From: CAYUEN01 sp964443745
GTDB taxonomy: Bacteria; Campylobacterota; Campylobacteria; Campylobacterales; QNZT01
Assembly (NCBI GenBank): GCA_964443745.1
Contig: CAYUEN010000005.1
Coordinates: forward strand, 1-64,000
Direction: 5' to 3'
DNA length: 64,000 bases
Part shown: positions 8,294-16,178 of the stretch, one piece after another
How positions within the stretch are numbered: position 1 is the first letter of the stretch
Layout: each line of letters opens with the position of its first letter
Notes under the pieces: model-generated
Told to the model about the DNA's origin: nothing
Seen by the model: only the letters and a program-made list of their open reading frames with translations
The model's database searches: none
Translations under genes and position numbers: made by a program

Positions 8294-8978
8294 TCCCCTC
8301 TTCGAAGATCGTCAGGATGCGACATCGGCGCTGATGGAGCAGTTGCCTGTGGGATTGATGCAGCGAGAAAATTGGCTGCTGCTCGCTCTCTCGATGGGAG
8401 GAGCGGTGATGGCTATGCATTTAGCGGAGAAAATGGAGCTCGATTTCGATCTGATTCTGATGGAGCCGATATACGCACCCAACAACCAGGAGTGTGAAGT
8501 GGCCGTCGTCAGTGAGGGGAGAGAGATCGTGATGATCGATCGTCTGATCGATTCGTTCGAAATCAGTCGCGATTTCATCTATCAAGAAGGTGAGCGACGC
8601 TATAACGACACGATTTTACAAAGACAAAATCAACTACGTGGAGGAGAGCCACTCTGCGGATTGAAAGAGCGGCATGTGCTCTTGATAGACGAAGGTTGCG
8701 AAACGGGGTTGCGTACGATGTGTGCACTCAAGTCCGTCCTGGCACGCCAGATCAGGAAAGTCTCTTTCGCGACGCCGATGATCGCCGACGACCTCTATCA
8801 TGCATTCGAATTGAAATTCGATCGAATCTTTACCGTGCATAAACTGCGGGATTTTATCAGTGTCGACTACTACTATCGTTCCCTCCCGAATGTGATGACC
8901 AGGGAGATCGTCGATCGTGTACGTAAAAGTCGATTTTTTTGTCAAAATATGAAGGAGAATCTGAAAAATGGGATGTAA
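8271..8978 (+). CDS. Phosphoribosyltransferase-like protein
   Basis: 235 aa. LLIDEGCETGLRTMCAL at ~140 matches the PRPP-binding loop of type I phosphoribosyltransferases (normally two acidic residues, then x-x-TG), and LALSMGGAVMA resembles the pyrophosphate loop. The C-terminus (ISVDYYYRSLP) is also typical of the group. The substrate is unknown. The ATG at 8271 lies inside the J-domain gene (23-base overlap) and the stop overlaps the pnp start by 11 bases, so translation of the three genes is likely coupled. Confidence 0.72.
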   Translation: MRTNSDFDPLFEDRQDATSALMEQLPVGLMQRENWLLLALSMGGAVMAMHLAEKMELDFDLILMEPIYAPNNQECEVAVVSEGREIVMIDRLIDSFEISRDFIYQEGERRYNDTILQRQNQLRGGEPLCGLKERHVLLIDEGCETGLRTMCALKSVLARQIRKVSFATPMIADDLYHAFELKFDRIFTVHKLRDFISVDYYYRSLPNVMTREIVDRVRKSRFFCQNMKENLKNGM

Positions 8979-11178
8979 AGTCAAAATAGAGGTCAACCGA
9001 AAAGAGGAACTTTTCGAGTTGGAAAAGGTTGCCAGACAGGCCAACGGCGCTGTAATGCTCAGAGACAGGGATGCGGTGGTTCTTGCCACGGTTTGCCGTG
9101 AGGAAGAGATGGTGGAAGAGGATTTTCTGCCTTTGACCGTACAATATATCGAGAAGAGTTATGCCGCTGCGAAGATTCCCGGCGGTTTTATCAAACGTGA
9201 AACGAAACCGGGAGATTTCGAAACGCTTACATCCCGTATCATCGATCGGAGTCTGCGCCCTCTCTTTCCCAAAGGGTATGCCTATCCGACCCAGATCGTC
9301 GTTTATGTACTCAGCAGCGACGAAGAGGTCGATCTTCAGACCATGGCGCTCAATGCCGCGTCCGCCGCGCTCTATCTTAGCGATCTTCCGGTCGTAAAGT
9401 GTGTCTATGGTGCGAGAATAGGAAGGGTGAAAGGTGGCTTCGTCATCAATCCTTCGCATTCCGAGATGGATGAAAGTTCTTTGGATCTGCTCGTGGCAGG
9501 GACAAAGGACGAGTTGTTGATGATCGAAATGCGTGCGATCGCGACCGACGAGATGGAATCGATACCTGTGGATCTGGCCGATCCCCTCCTTAGTACGATC
9601 GAATCCGAAAGTGTTGTCATGATCCACAAGATGAATGAGCTATCCAACGATATGTGTGTCGAAGCGCTCGGTATCGCGCAGAATGCAATCAAAAAGGCGT
9701 GTGAAGCGTATGAAGAGGGATTTACCCCTCTCAAAAAAGAGATTGCTCCTTTGGAGTTGAAAGAGGAGAGCGAAAATCAGAATATCTACGTCTACATCGA
9801 TGAATTTTATAAAAGCGAGGTCAGGGATGCGTTGACACAGATGGCCAAAAGTGAACGGGCTACAGAGTTGAAAAAGATCGCGAATATCATCGCGGCGGAC
9901 GATATCGCGGAGAAAGAGGCATGGAGTTACGAGGCGATATACGCAGCGTTGAACCGATACAAACGGGATGTGGTTCGCCGGATGATTCTGGAAGAGGGCA
10001 GGCGTGTAGATGGCAGAAGTCTGGAAGAGGTACGCCCGATTGCGATCGAAACCAATCTCCTCCCCTCCGTCCATAGCTCCTGTCTCTTTACGAGGGGTCA
10101 GACCCAGGCGTTGGTGACCGTTACGCTCGGTGGTCCGAAAGACGCTCAGATGTACGATCTGCTCACCTCCAAAGAGACCCAGTACGAACACTTCATGGTC
10201 CAATACAATTTTCCCGGTTTTTCCGTCGGAGAAGCTTCACCGTTGCGTCCACCGGGAAGGCGGGAGCTAGGACATGGAAATCTGGCCAAACGGGCACTGG
10301 AGCCTTCGTTGCAGTTGGAAGGGAGCCAGACGATTCGGCTGGTTTCGGAGATTCTCGAATCCAATGGTTCTTCATCGATGGCGACGGTATGTGGGGGTTC
10401 TCTCGCACTCAGAGCCGCCGGTATCCAGACACAAAAACTCGTTGCCGGTGTTGCGATGGGTTTGATTCTCGAAGAGGACAGATCCGCGGTTTTGACCGAT
10501 ATTTTGGGTTTGGAGGATCATGATGGCGATATGGACTTCAAAATCGCCGGAAGCCGTGATGGTATCACAGCGCTTCAGATGGACATCAAACTGGGTGGTA
10601 TCGACAGGGAAACGCTCAAAAAGGCGCTCGATCAGGCTGCTCGTGCCAGAGACCATATACTCGATATCATGGAGGAGGCAAACGAAAAGATCGTTTTGAA
10701 CGAAAAAGCGCTGCCCTCCACCTCCATTTTCAAACTCGATCCGTCGACATTCGGCGCGATCATAGGACAGGCGGGCAAAACCATCAAGGAGATCATCGAA
10801 AAATTCGAAGTTTCCATAGATCTCGACAGAGAACGGGGAGAAGTGAAGGTCGAAGGAGAGGAGAAAGCCAAAGTCGAAGCGGCCTGTGACCATATACGTG
10901 CGCTCGCGGCCCAAAGAGGGGGTCCCCGAAGAGAAAGACGCGAAATTCCGACGTTTCAGGAAGGACAAGTTTTTGACGGAGAAGTGAAAAGAGTCGTGGA
11001 TTTCGGGGCTTTCGTGGAGCTTCCGGGAGGAGTGGATGGCTTGTTGCATATCTCCAAACTGGCCGACCACAGAGTCGACAGAGTCACCGATATCGTCAAC
11101 GTGGGAGATAGAGTCAAAGTGAAGATTCTCGCGCAGAAGGGCCATAAGATAGAGCTCGGATTGATCGAAAAACTTTAA
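8968..11178 (+). CDS. pnp: Polyribonucleotide nucleotidyltransferase (PNPase)
   Basis: 736 aa, slightly longer than E. coli PNPase. It degrades RNA 3'-5' with phosphate and is part of RNA-decay complexes. Two RNase PH-like halves are present; the second holds the catalytic region (LFTRGQTQAL; later SGS- and GD-type motifs in IAGSRDGITALQMDIK). A KH domain starts near residue 585 (FGAIIGQAGKTIKEI) and an S1 domain closes the protein (~665-736, VVDFGAFVELPGGVDGLLH). It is the last gene of the purD operon; the region after it carries the atpE promoter. Confidence 0.98.
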   Translation: MGCKVKIEVNRKEELFELEKVARQANGAVMLRDRDAVVLATVCREEEMVEEDFLPLTVQYIEKSYAAAKIPGGFIKRETKPGDFETLTSRIIDRSLRPLFPKGYAYPTQIVVYVLSSDEEVDLQTMALNAASAALYLSDLPVVKCVYGARIGRVKGGFVINPSHSEMDESSLDLLVAGTKDELLMIEMRAIATDEMESIPVDLADPLLSTIESESVVMIHKMNELSNDMCVEALGIAQNAIKKACEAYEEGFTPLKKEIAPLELKEESENQNIYVYIDEFYKSEVRDALTQMAKSERATELKKIANIIAADDIAEKEAWSYEAIYAALNRYKRDVVRRMILEEGRRVDGRSLEEVRPIAIETNLLPSVHSSCLFTRGQTQALVTVTLGGPKDAQMYDLLTSKETQYEHFMVQYNFPGFSVGEASPLRPPGRRELGHGNLAKRALEPSLQLEGSQTIRLVSEILESNGSSSMATVCGGSLALRAAGIQTQKLVAGVAMGLILEEDRSAVLTDILGLEDHDGDMDFKIAGSRDGITALQMDIKLGGIDRETLKKALDQAARARDHILDIMEEANEKIVLNEKALPSTSIFKLDPSTFGAIIGQAGKTIKEIIEKFEVSIDLDRERGEVKVEGEEKAKVEAACDHIRALAAQRGGPRRERREIPTFQEGQVFDGEVKRVVDFGAFVELPGGVDGLLHISKLADHRVDRVTDIVNVGDRVKVKILAQKGHKIELGLIEKL

Positions 11179-11212
11179 TTCAAAAGTTTATTTATGTTTA
11201 AATATTTTTCGC

Positions 11213-11218
11213 TATACT
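11213..11218 (+). promoter_or_regulatory. Candidate -10 box (TATACT) for atpE
   Basis: TATACT in an AT-rich stretch 76 bases before the atpE ATG, implying a ~70-nt leader ending with an AGGAG ribosome site. The leader is G-rich in its second half and may fold, but no known riboswitch was recognised. Confidence 0.5.
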
Positions 11219-11294
11219 TACAACCTCAAAGTGATAAGTAGGGATACGCAAGCCGAACGGACTTTGGGGAACGAACTTATTTTAGGAGACCTTC

Positions 11295-11603
11295 ATGAAG
11301 AAGATTCTGTTTTTGATGGTTGCAATCGCTACAGCGGCTTTTGCAAGCGAAGGCGGAGCGGGTGAAATGCTCAAAGCATACTCCGTAGTTGCGGCCGGTG
11401 TTGGCCTCGGTCTCGCTGCGCTCGGTGGAGCGATCGGTATGGGACATACGGCAGCGGCGACAATCGCAGGTACTGCGAGAAATCCGGGCCTGGGTGGTAA
11501 ACTGATGACGACGATGTTCATCGCACTGGCGATGATCGAAGCACAGGTTATCTATGCGCTCGTCATTGCGTTGATCGCACTCTACGCGAATCCATTTATG
11601 TAA
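11295..11603 (+). CDS. atpE: F-type ATP synthase subunit c
   Basis: 102 aa, inner membrane. Subunits form the proton-driven c-ring. Two membrane hairpin helices: one glycine-rich (GVGLGLAALGGAIGMG, ~34-50) and one with the ion-binding glutamate in ALAMIEAQVIYAL (~75). The loop carries the conserved RNPG. MIEAQ suits proton rather than sodium coupling, since the Na+ ligand pattern is not obvious. The N-terminal ~20 residues resemble a signal peptide, making it longer than the ~80-aa E. coli protein, as is usual in Campylobacterota. No other ATP synthase gene is present. Confidence 0.96.
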   Translation: MKKILFLMVAIATAAFASEGGAGEMLKAYSVVAAGVGLGLAALGGAIGMGHTAAATIAGTARNPGLGGKLMTTMFIALAMIEAQVIYALVIALIALYANPFM

Positions 11604-11609
11604 ACCCTT

Positions 11610-11635
11610 CGTGAAGGACGGTTGTCCTTCACGAG
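11610..11635 (+). terminator. Strong hairpin after atpE
   Basis: A perfect 11-bp stem (11610-11620 with 11625-11635) with a GGTT loop, 7 bases after the atpE stop and 13 bases before the first tRNA. There is no U-run, so it may be an mRNA 3' stabiliser or processing site rather than a classical terminator. Confidence 0.55.
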
Positions 11636-11648
11636 ACGAAACCCCTGT

Positions 11649-11733
11649 GCGACCGTGGTGGAACTGGTAGACACGCTATCTTGAGGGGGTAGTGCCGCAA
11701 GGTGTGCGAGTTCAAATCTCGCCGGTCGCACCA
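11649..11733 (+). tRNA. tRNA-Leu (anticodon GAG)
   Basis: 85 nt, class II tRNA with encoded CCA. The acceptor stem GCGACCG pairs with CGGTCGC. The D-arm has GGTAGAC, the anticodon loop reads TT-GAG-GG (anticodon at 11683-11685), there is a long variable arm, and the T-arm contains GTTCAAATC. It reads CUC and CUU codons. Confidence 0.96.
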
Positions 11734-11756
11734 TATTTATTGATACAACACTTCAA

Positions 11757-11841
11757 GCGACGGTGGTGGAATTGGTAGACACGCTATCTTCAGGCGGTAG
11801 TGCCGCAAGGTGTGCGAGTTCGAGTCTCGCCCGTCGCACCA
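11757..11841 (+). tRNA. tRNA-Leu (anticodon CAG)
   Basis: 85 nt, encoded CCA. Acceptor GCGACGG pairs with CCGTCGC; anticodon CAG at 11791-11793; T-arm GTTCGAGTC. It is nearly identical to the preceding tRNA-Leu, with the sixth acceptor pair flipped on both sides, so the two arose by duplication. It reads CUG codons. Confidence 0.96.
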
Positions 11842-11921
11842 TAATCTTCTCGTTTTCATCTTAAATCTTTCCATTTTTACGCCGATATACTTACTAAAGT
11901 CACCAAAACAAGGAATCATGC

Positions 11922-13871
11922 GTGGAATCCTATCTTCGTGCCAAACTCAGTAAATATCCTCTCTCCGTGATGTTTTCTATTATCATTTTTTTCGTTACGC
12001 TCGCCGTCTCTACCGCCATACAGACCATCAAATACAACCAAAGCAAAACCAATCTGGAACAAAATTTGAAAATGCAGGCGAAATCTATCCTTGATTTCGC
12101 GGATGTGTTGCTTGAGAGTCGAAACGAAAAGTTCTTCAGTGGACAAAGCAGTGAAGTACCACAGATCATTCAAAACGAGATTTTCGATAAATTTACGGAA
12201 GTATCCGAAGGAAAAGTCTTTTTCAAGGAGGCTTCCGATTCGCCTACGAACCCAAAAAACAAGGCCGACGGTTTCGAGTCCGAAGCGATAGGGATTTTCA
12301 AGCAGAACCCCGATCTTAAAACGTTGGAGAGAGTCGTCGAAAAAGAGGGCAAAGAGTTTTATATGATGGCAAAACCGATACGCTCGGAGCAAAAATGTAT
12401 GCAGTGCCATCCAAACTGGACAAAACCGGGCGAAGTGATCGCGATCGAAGATGTGCTGATCGATCTAGACGATTTCAACCAAGCGTTGCATTCCACACTG
12501 ATACAGTCGGTCGTTCTCTGGATCGTCAATATTACGATTCTGCTCACACTGATCTATTTTCTGTTCAAAAAACTCATTTCCGATCGTGTCAACAAAATTC
12601 TGAAGATCATTTTCAGAGTCGAGAAAGGAAATTTCGTCATCGACGATCTTTTGGAGGGGGAGAATATCGAGCAAGGGAGTGGGCGTAACGAGATCGACAG
12701 AATATTCAGACATCTCAAACGGATGGTCGATGGTTTGAAACCGGTCATAGACAATGTCATCACGGAAAGCAAAGAGGTGGTGTTCGAAGCGCTTTATGGA
12801 TATAGCAAGATATCCGACAACGATCGACTCTCCAATACCCAAAAGAGAATCGTCGAGCAATCCAACACCAACTTGAATCATCTTCTGAATACCAATGCGG
12901 TATTGGGTGAAAAATTGGAGCATCTTTTTGAAAAGACACGCGAATCGGTAGATGGCATCGCGGTGGGACAGCAGGTGGTCAGCAGCAATCTGGATGCGAC
13001 CGAAGAGGTAGGAAACGCGATGGATCGCACAGTCGATCAAATCAACGATATGGAAAGATTCGCGGAAGAGATCAGTCAGACACTTTCAAAAATCACCGAT
13101 ATTGCGAACGAAACCAACCTCATTTCACTCAATGCCGCGATCGAGGCGGCAAGAGCTGGAGAACACGGAAGAGGTTTCGCGGTGGTTGCGGAAAAGATCA
13201 GGGAGTTGGCGGATATCTCACTGGAGAATGCAAAGGAGATTCACAATGTTCTACAATCTATCCACACGAATGTAACAAGAGTCACACAGAGTGCGCTGAC
13301 CACCAAAAAGAAAATCGCATTGCTCGAGAGTGGTGCACAGACGCTTCAAGACAATTTTCATCAACTTGAAAAACGTATCGATCAAAACAACGAAGTATTG
13401 CATCAATTCAAACAGAGTTTCGAGGAGGAGCGTGCCGCATTGACGAAGATCACGGAAGATCTCAAATCGGTCGGGGAGGGCAATACGAAACTACTTGAAA
13501 ATACCGAAAGCGTAGCCGATTCTGTCAACAGAATCACGCGGATGAGCAACAAACTCAAATATCTTGCCGATGGATTCGATATTCTGTTCGAAAATCGCCA
13601 GAACGAGCGAAAAGTCATATCGCCGCCAGTAAGAGGAAGATTGCAAATAGGCGGAAAAAAGTTGACGGGATGGCTTTACGACGTTTCAGAGAGTGGGCTT
13701 TCCGTCATCGTGACGGAGCAATATCGCGACATCCCCATCGAAGAAGGGGAAAGAGGCGCAATTCATTTCGAACAGGCGATCGAAGGAGCCTCCAGCTATC
13801 GATTCGAGATCAGATACGTAAAACGAAAGAGAGAGAATGGCACCAGGCAGTTTGGCGCTATGAAAATCTGA
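11922..13871 (+). CDS. Methyl-accepting chemotaxis protein with haem-binding sensor domain and C-terminal PilZ domain
   Basis: 649 aa, inner membrane. Membrane helices at ~13-35 and ~195-215 enclose a periplasmic domain with C159-MQ-C162-H163, a c-type haem site in the DUF3365/Tll0287-like setting. A HAMP-like linker and coiled coils follow, then the CheA/CheW-contacting hairpin at ~389-430 (NLISLNAAIEAARAGEHGRG). The tail (~559-649) is a PilZ domain with both c-di-GMP signatures: RQNER and DVSESG. This suggests redox or gas sensing joined to c-di-GMP control of taxis. The start is a GTG with AAGGA 8 bases before it. No che genes are adjacent. Confidence 0.9.
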   Translation: MESYLRAKLSKYPLSVMFSIIIFFVTLAVSTAIQTIKYNQSKTNLEQNLKMQAKSILDFADVLLESRNEKFFSGQSSEVPQIIQNEIFDKFTEVSEGKVFFKEASDSPTNPKNKADGFESEAIGIFKQNPDLKTLERVVEKEGKEFYMMAKPIRSEQKCMQCHPNWTKPGEVIAIEDVLIDLDDFNQALHSTLIQSVVLWIVNITILLTLIYFLFKKLISDRVNKILKIIFRVEKGNFVIDDLLEGENIEQGSGRNEIDRIFRHLKRMVDGLKPVIDNVITESKEVVFEALYGYSKISDNDRLSNTQKRIVEQSNTNLNHLLNTNAVLGEKLEHLFEKTRESVDGIAVGQQVVSSNLDATEEVGNAMDRTVDQINDMERFAEEISQTLSKITDIANETNLISLNAAIEAARAGEHGRGFAVVAEKIRELADISLENAKEIHNVLQSIHTNVTRVTQSALTTKKKIALLESGAQTLQDNFHQLEKRIDQNNEVLHQFKQSFEEERAALTKITEDLKSVGEGNTKLLENTESVADSVNRITRMSNKLKYLADGFDILFENRQNERKVISPPVRGRLQIGGKKLTGWLYDVSESGLSVIVTEQYRDIPIEEGERGAIHFEQAIEGASSYRFEIRYVKRKRENGTRQFGAMKI

Positions 13872-13926
13872 ATCCCGTTCAAAGCCCTTTTTTAGTAAAA
13901 TTTTCCAAAACGATCAGAGGTTTGTG

Positions 13927-16128
13927 ATGGAAAATATCGAAGAGGTGCTGCGGGCACACAAGCTGACAAACGAAGACTATCTACATATCAAGAAGATTCT
14001 CGGGCGTGAGCCCAATTTGTTGGAAATCGGAATTTTTTCGGCTATGTGGAGCGAACACTGCTCCTACAAATCCAGCAAGAAATATCTGCGTGGTTTTCCC
14101 ACCAAGGCGCCTTGGGTGATACAAGGTCCCGGCGAAAACGCTGGTGTGATCGATATCGGCGACGGGATGGCCGCCGTATTCAAAATGGAGTCGCACAACC
14201 ATCCAAGCTTCATCGAACCCTATCAGGGAGCTGCGACGGGAGTGGGAGGGATTCTCAGAGACGTCTTCACGATGGGAGCCCGCCCTGTCGCCAATCTAAA
14301 CGCCCTGCGATTCGGTAATATCGAACGCGACGACGAGACGGCCCGACATCAGCGTTATCTGGTGCGCGGCGTGGTCGAAGGCATCGGAGATTACGGCAAC
14401 TGTATGGGCGTACCCACGATCGGAGGGGAAACCTTTTTCGACGACGCCTACAACGGCAACATTCTCGTCAACGCCTTTACGCTGGGTATCTGTAAAAAAG
14501 AGGATATTTTCTACGGAAGAGCGGAGGGAGTAGGCAATCCCGTCATCTATGTCGGCAGCAAAACGGGACGCGACGGACTCGGCGGTGCGGTGATGAGCAG
14601 CGACAGCTTCACCGAAGAGAGCAAATCGCTGCGCCCGACCGTACAGGTGGGAGATCCCTTTACGGAGAAGTTACTGCTTGAAGCGTGTTTGGAGCTTTTC
14701 AAGGAGGATTATATCGTCGGAATCCAGGATATGGGGGCGGCGGGACTCACCTCGAGCTCGTTCGAGATGGCCGGCCGCAGCGGAAGCGGTATGGTGATGC
14801 ATCTGGATCGTGTCCCTGCGAGAGAGGAGGGTATGACGCCGTATGAATTTATGCTGAGCGAATCGCAGGAGCGGATGCTGATCTGTGCGAAAAAGGGATG
14901 CGAAAACAATATTATCGAGATTTTCGAAAAGTGGGATCTGGATGTCGCCGTTGTGGGCGAAGTGACGGATACGGGAGAGATGGAACTCTTTTGGCATGGC
15001 CAAAAGGTTGCGCAGATTCCGATCGATCCGATCACCGAAGAGGCTCCCGTACTCGATAGGCCGATTGCAAAACCCGAATATTTGGAGCGAATTTCCGATG
15101 TGACGCTGGAAGATTTTCCAAAAGTGGAAAACAGCGAGGCTTTCGACAGGCTGATGGAAGAGATGGAGGTGGTGGACAAAGCCTGGATCTACGACCAATA
15201 CGACTCGATGGTTCAGACCAACACAGTCAAAGGACCCGGTACGCTCGATGCTTCCGTAATCAGGGTCAAGGAAAACGGCAAAGCGATCGCGATGAGCAGC
15301 GACTGCAATCCGCGTTACTGCTACATCGACCCCAAAGGCGGAGCGGCTGCCGCGGTGATGGAAAGCGGCAGAAACGTCGCGATGAGCGGGGCGATGCCGT
15401 TGGCGATCACCGACTGTTTGAATTTCGGAAATCCCGAGAAACCGGAGACGATGTGGCAATTCGCCAAAGCGACGGAGGGTATCAAGGAGGCGTGCGAAGC
15501 GCTGGTCACTCCGGTGGTGAGCGGAAACGTCTCTTTGTACAACGAAACCGAGGGAGTCGGAGTTTTTCCTACACCGACGATCGCGATGGTGGGTGTCAAC
15601 GAAGATCAAAACCGCGTATTGCCAAGCTGTTTTCAAGAGGAAGGAAATGCGATCTATCTGATCGGCGAGACCGGCCACCATTTCGGCGGCAGTCTCTATA
15701 TGAAATCTCTCTACGGCCAGGTTGCCGGCAGGCTCGCCCCCATCGATTTCAAAAAAGAGCGCCAGTTGTGGGAGTTGATCATCGATGCGAATCGTCTGGG
15801 GTTGCTGCTTAGCGCCAAAGACGTAAACGTCGGTGGTGTCGCGATCGCTTTGGCGAAGATGTGCGTGCGCAGCGGCATGGGTGCGGTGGCCGGAATCAGG
15901 CTCGAAGACGAAAGGGACCTCTTCTCGGAAAGTTTTTCGAGGGCGATCGTGGAGGTGAAGGATCCGGAAATCTTCGAATCCTTCGCCAAAAACTACGACC
16001 TTAGAATCGATAGAATCGGAAAGACGGGCGGTACGAAATTCGTCTGCAACGATATCAAAAAAGAGTTGGGTGAATTACATGGCCGCTATTTCGGACGTTT
16101 CAAAGAGGTGATAGAGCAGGATCTCTAA
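13927..16128 (+). CDS. purL: Phosphoribosylformylglycinamidine synthase, large subunit
   Basis: 733 aa, the size of small-type PurL that works with separate PurQ and PurS (both at 32-33 kb here). It converts FGAR to FGAM with ATP and ammonia delivered from PurQ. Signatures: MWSEHCSYKSSK, MESHNHPSFIEP, GGEGGE-type region (GVPTIGGETFF), and SGNVSLYNET. A GTG directly before the ATG is also possible (AGAGG upstream), adding one residue. It is convergent with the next gene across a hairpin. Confidence 0.98.
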   Translation: MENIEEVLRAHKLTNEDYLHIKKILGREPNLLEIGIFSAMWSEHCSYKSSKKYLRGFPTKAPWVIQGPGENAGVIDIGDGMAAVFKMESHNHPSFIEPYQGAATGVGGILRDVFTMGARPVANLNALRFGNIERDDETARHQRYLVRGVVEGIGDYGNCMGVPTIGGETFFDDAYNGNILVNAFTLGICKKEDIFYGRAEGVGNPVIYVGSKTGRDGLGGAVMSSDSFTEESKSLRPTVQVGDPFTEKLLLEACLELFKEDYIVGIQDMGAAGLTSSSFEMAGRSGSGMVMHLDRVPAREEGMTPYEFMLSESQERMLICAKKGCENNIIEIFEKWDLDVAVVGEVTDTGEMELFWHGQKVAQIPIDPITEEAPVLDRPIAKPEYLERISDVTLEDFPKVENSEAFDRLMEEMEVVDKAWIYDQYDSMVQTNTVKGPGTLDASVIRVKENGKAIAMSSDCNPRYCYIDPKGGAAAAVMESGRNVAMSGAMPLAITDCLNFGNPEKPETMWQFAKATEGIKEACEALVTPVVSGNVSLYNETEGVGVFPTPTIAMVGVNEDQNRVLPSCFQEEGNAIYLIGETGHHFGGSLYMKSLYGQVAGRLAPIDFKKERQLWELIIDANRLGLLLSAKDVNVGGVAIALAKMCVRSGMGAVAGIRLEDERDLFSESFSRAIVEVKDPEIFESFAKNYDLRIDRIGKTGGTKFVCNDIKKELGELHGRYFGRFKEVIEQDL

Positions 16129-16131
16129 AAG

Positions 16132-16160
16132 AGACGCCGCCCCGTAAACGGGTGACGTCT
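16132..16160. terminator. Hairpin between convergent purL and the repeat lipoprotein gene
   Basis: AGACG pairs with CGTCT and, inside a small bulge, CCCG with CGGG. It is flanked by AAAA on one side and TTA on the other, so it may act for both genes. Confidence 0.55.
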
Positions 16161-16178
16161 TACTATCAATACAATAGG

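Noticed and set aside
11179..11294. Riboswitch in the atpE leader
   Set aside because: The G-rich stretch does not match any class I know; only a promoter and a ribosome site are clear.
14671..15681. Open frame of 336 codons opposite purL
   Set aside because: Shadow of purL, rich in His/Arg/Asp, with no recognisable motifs.
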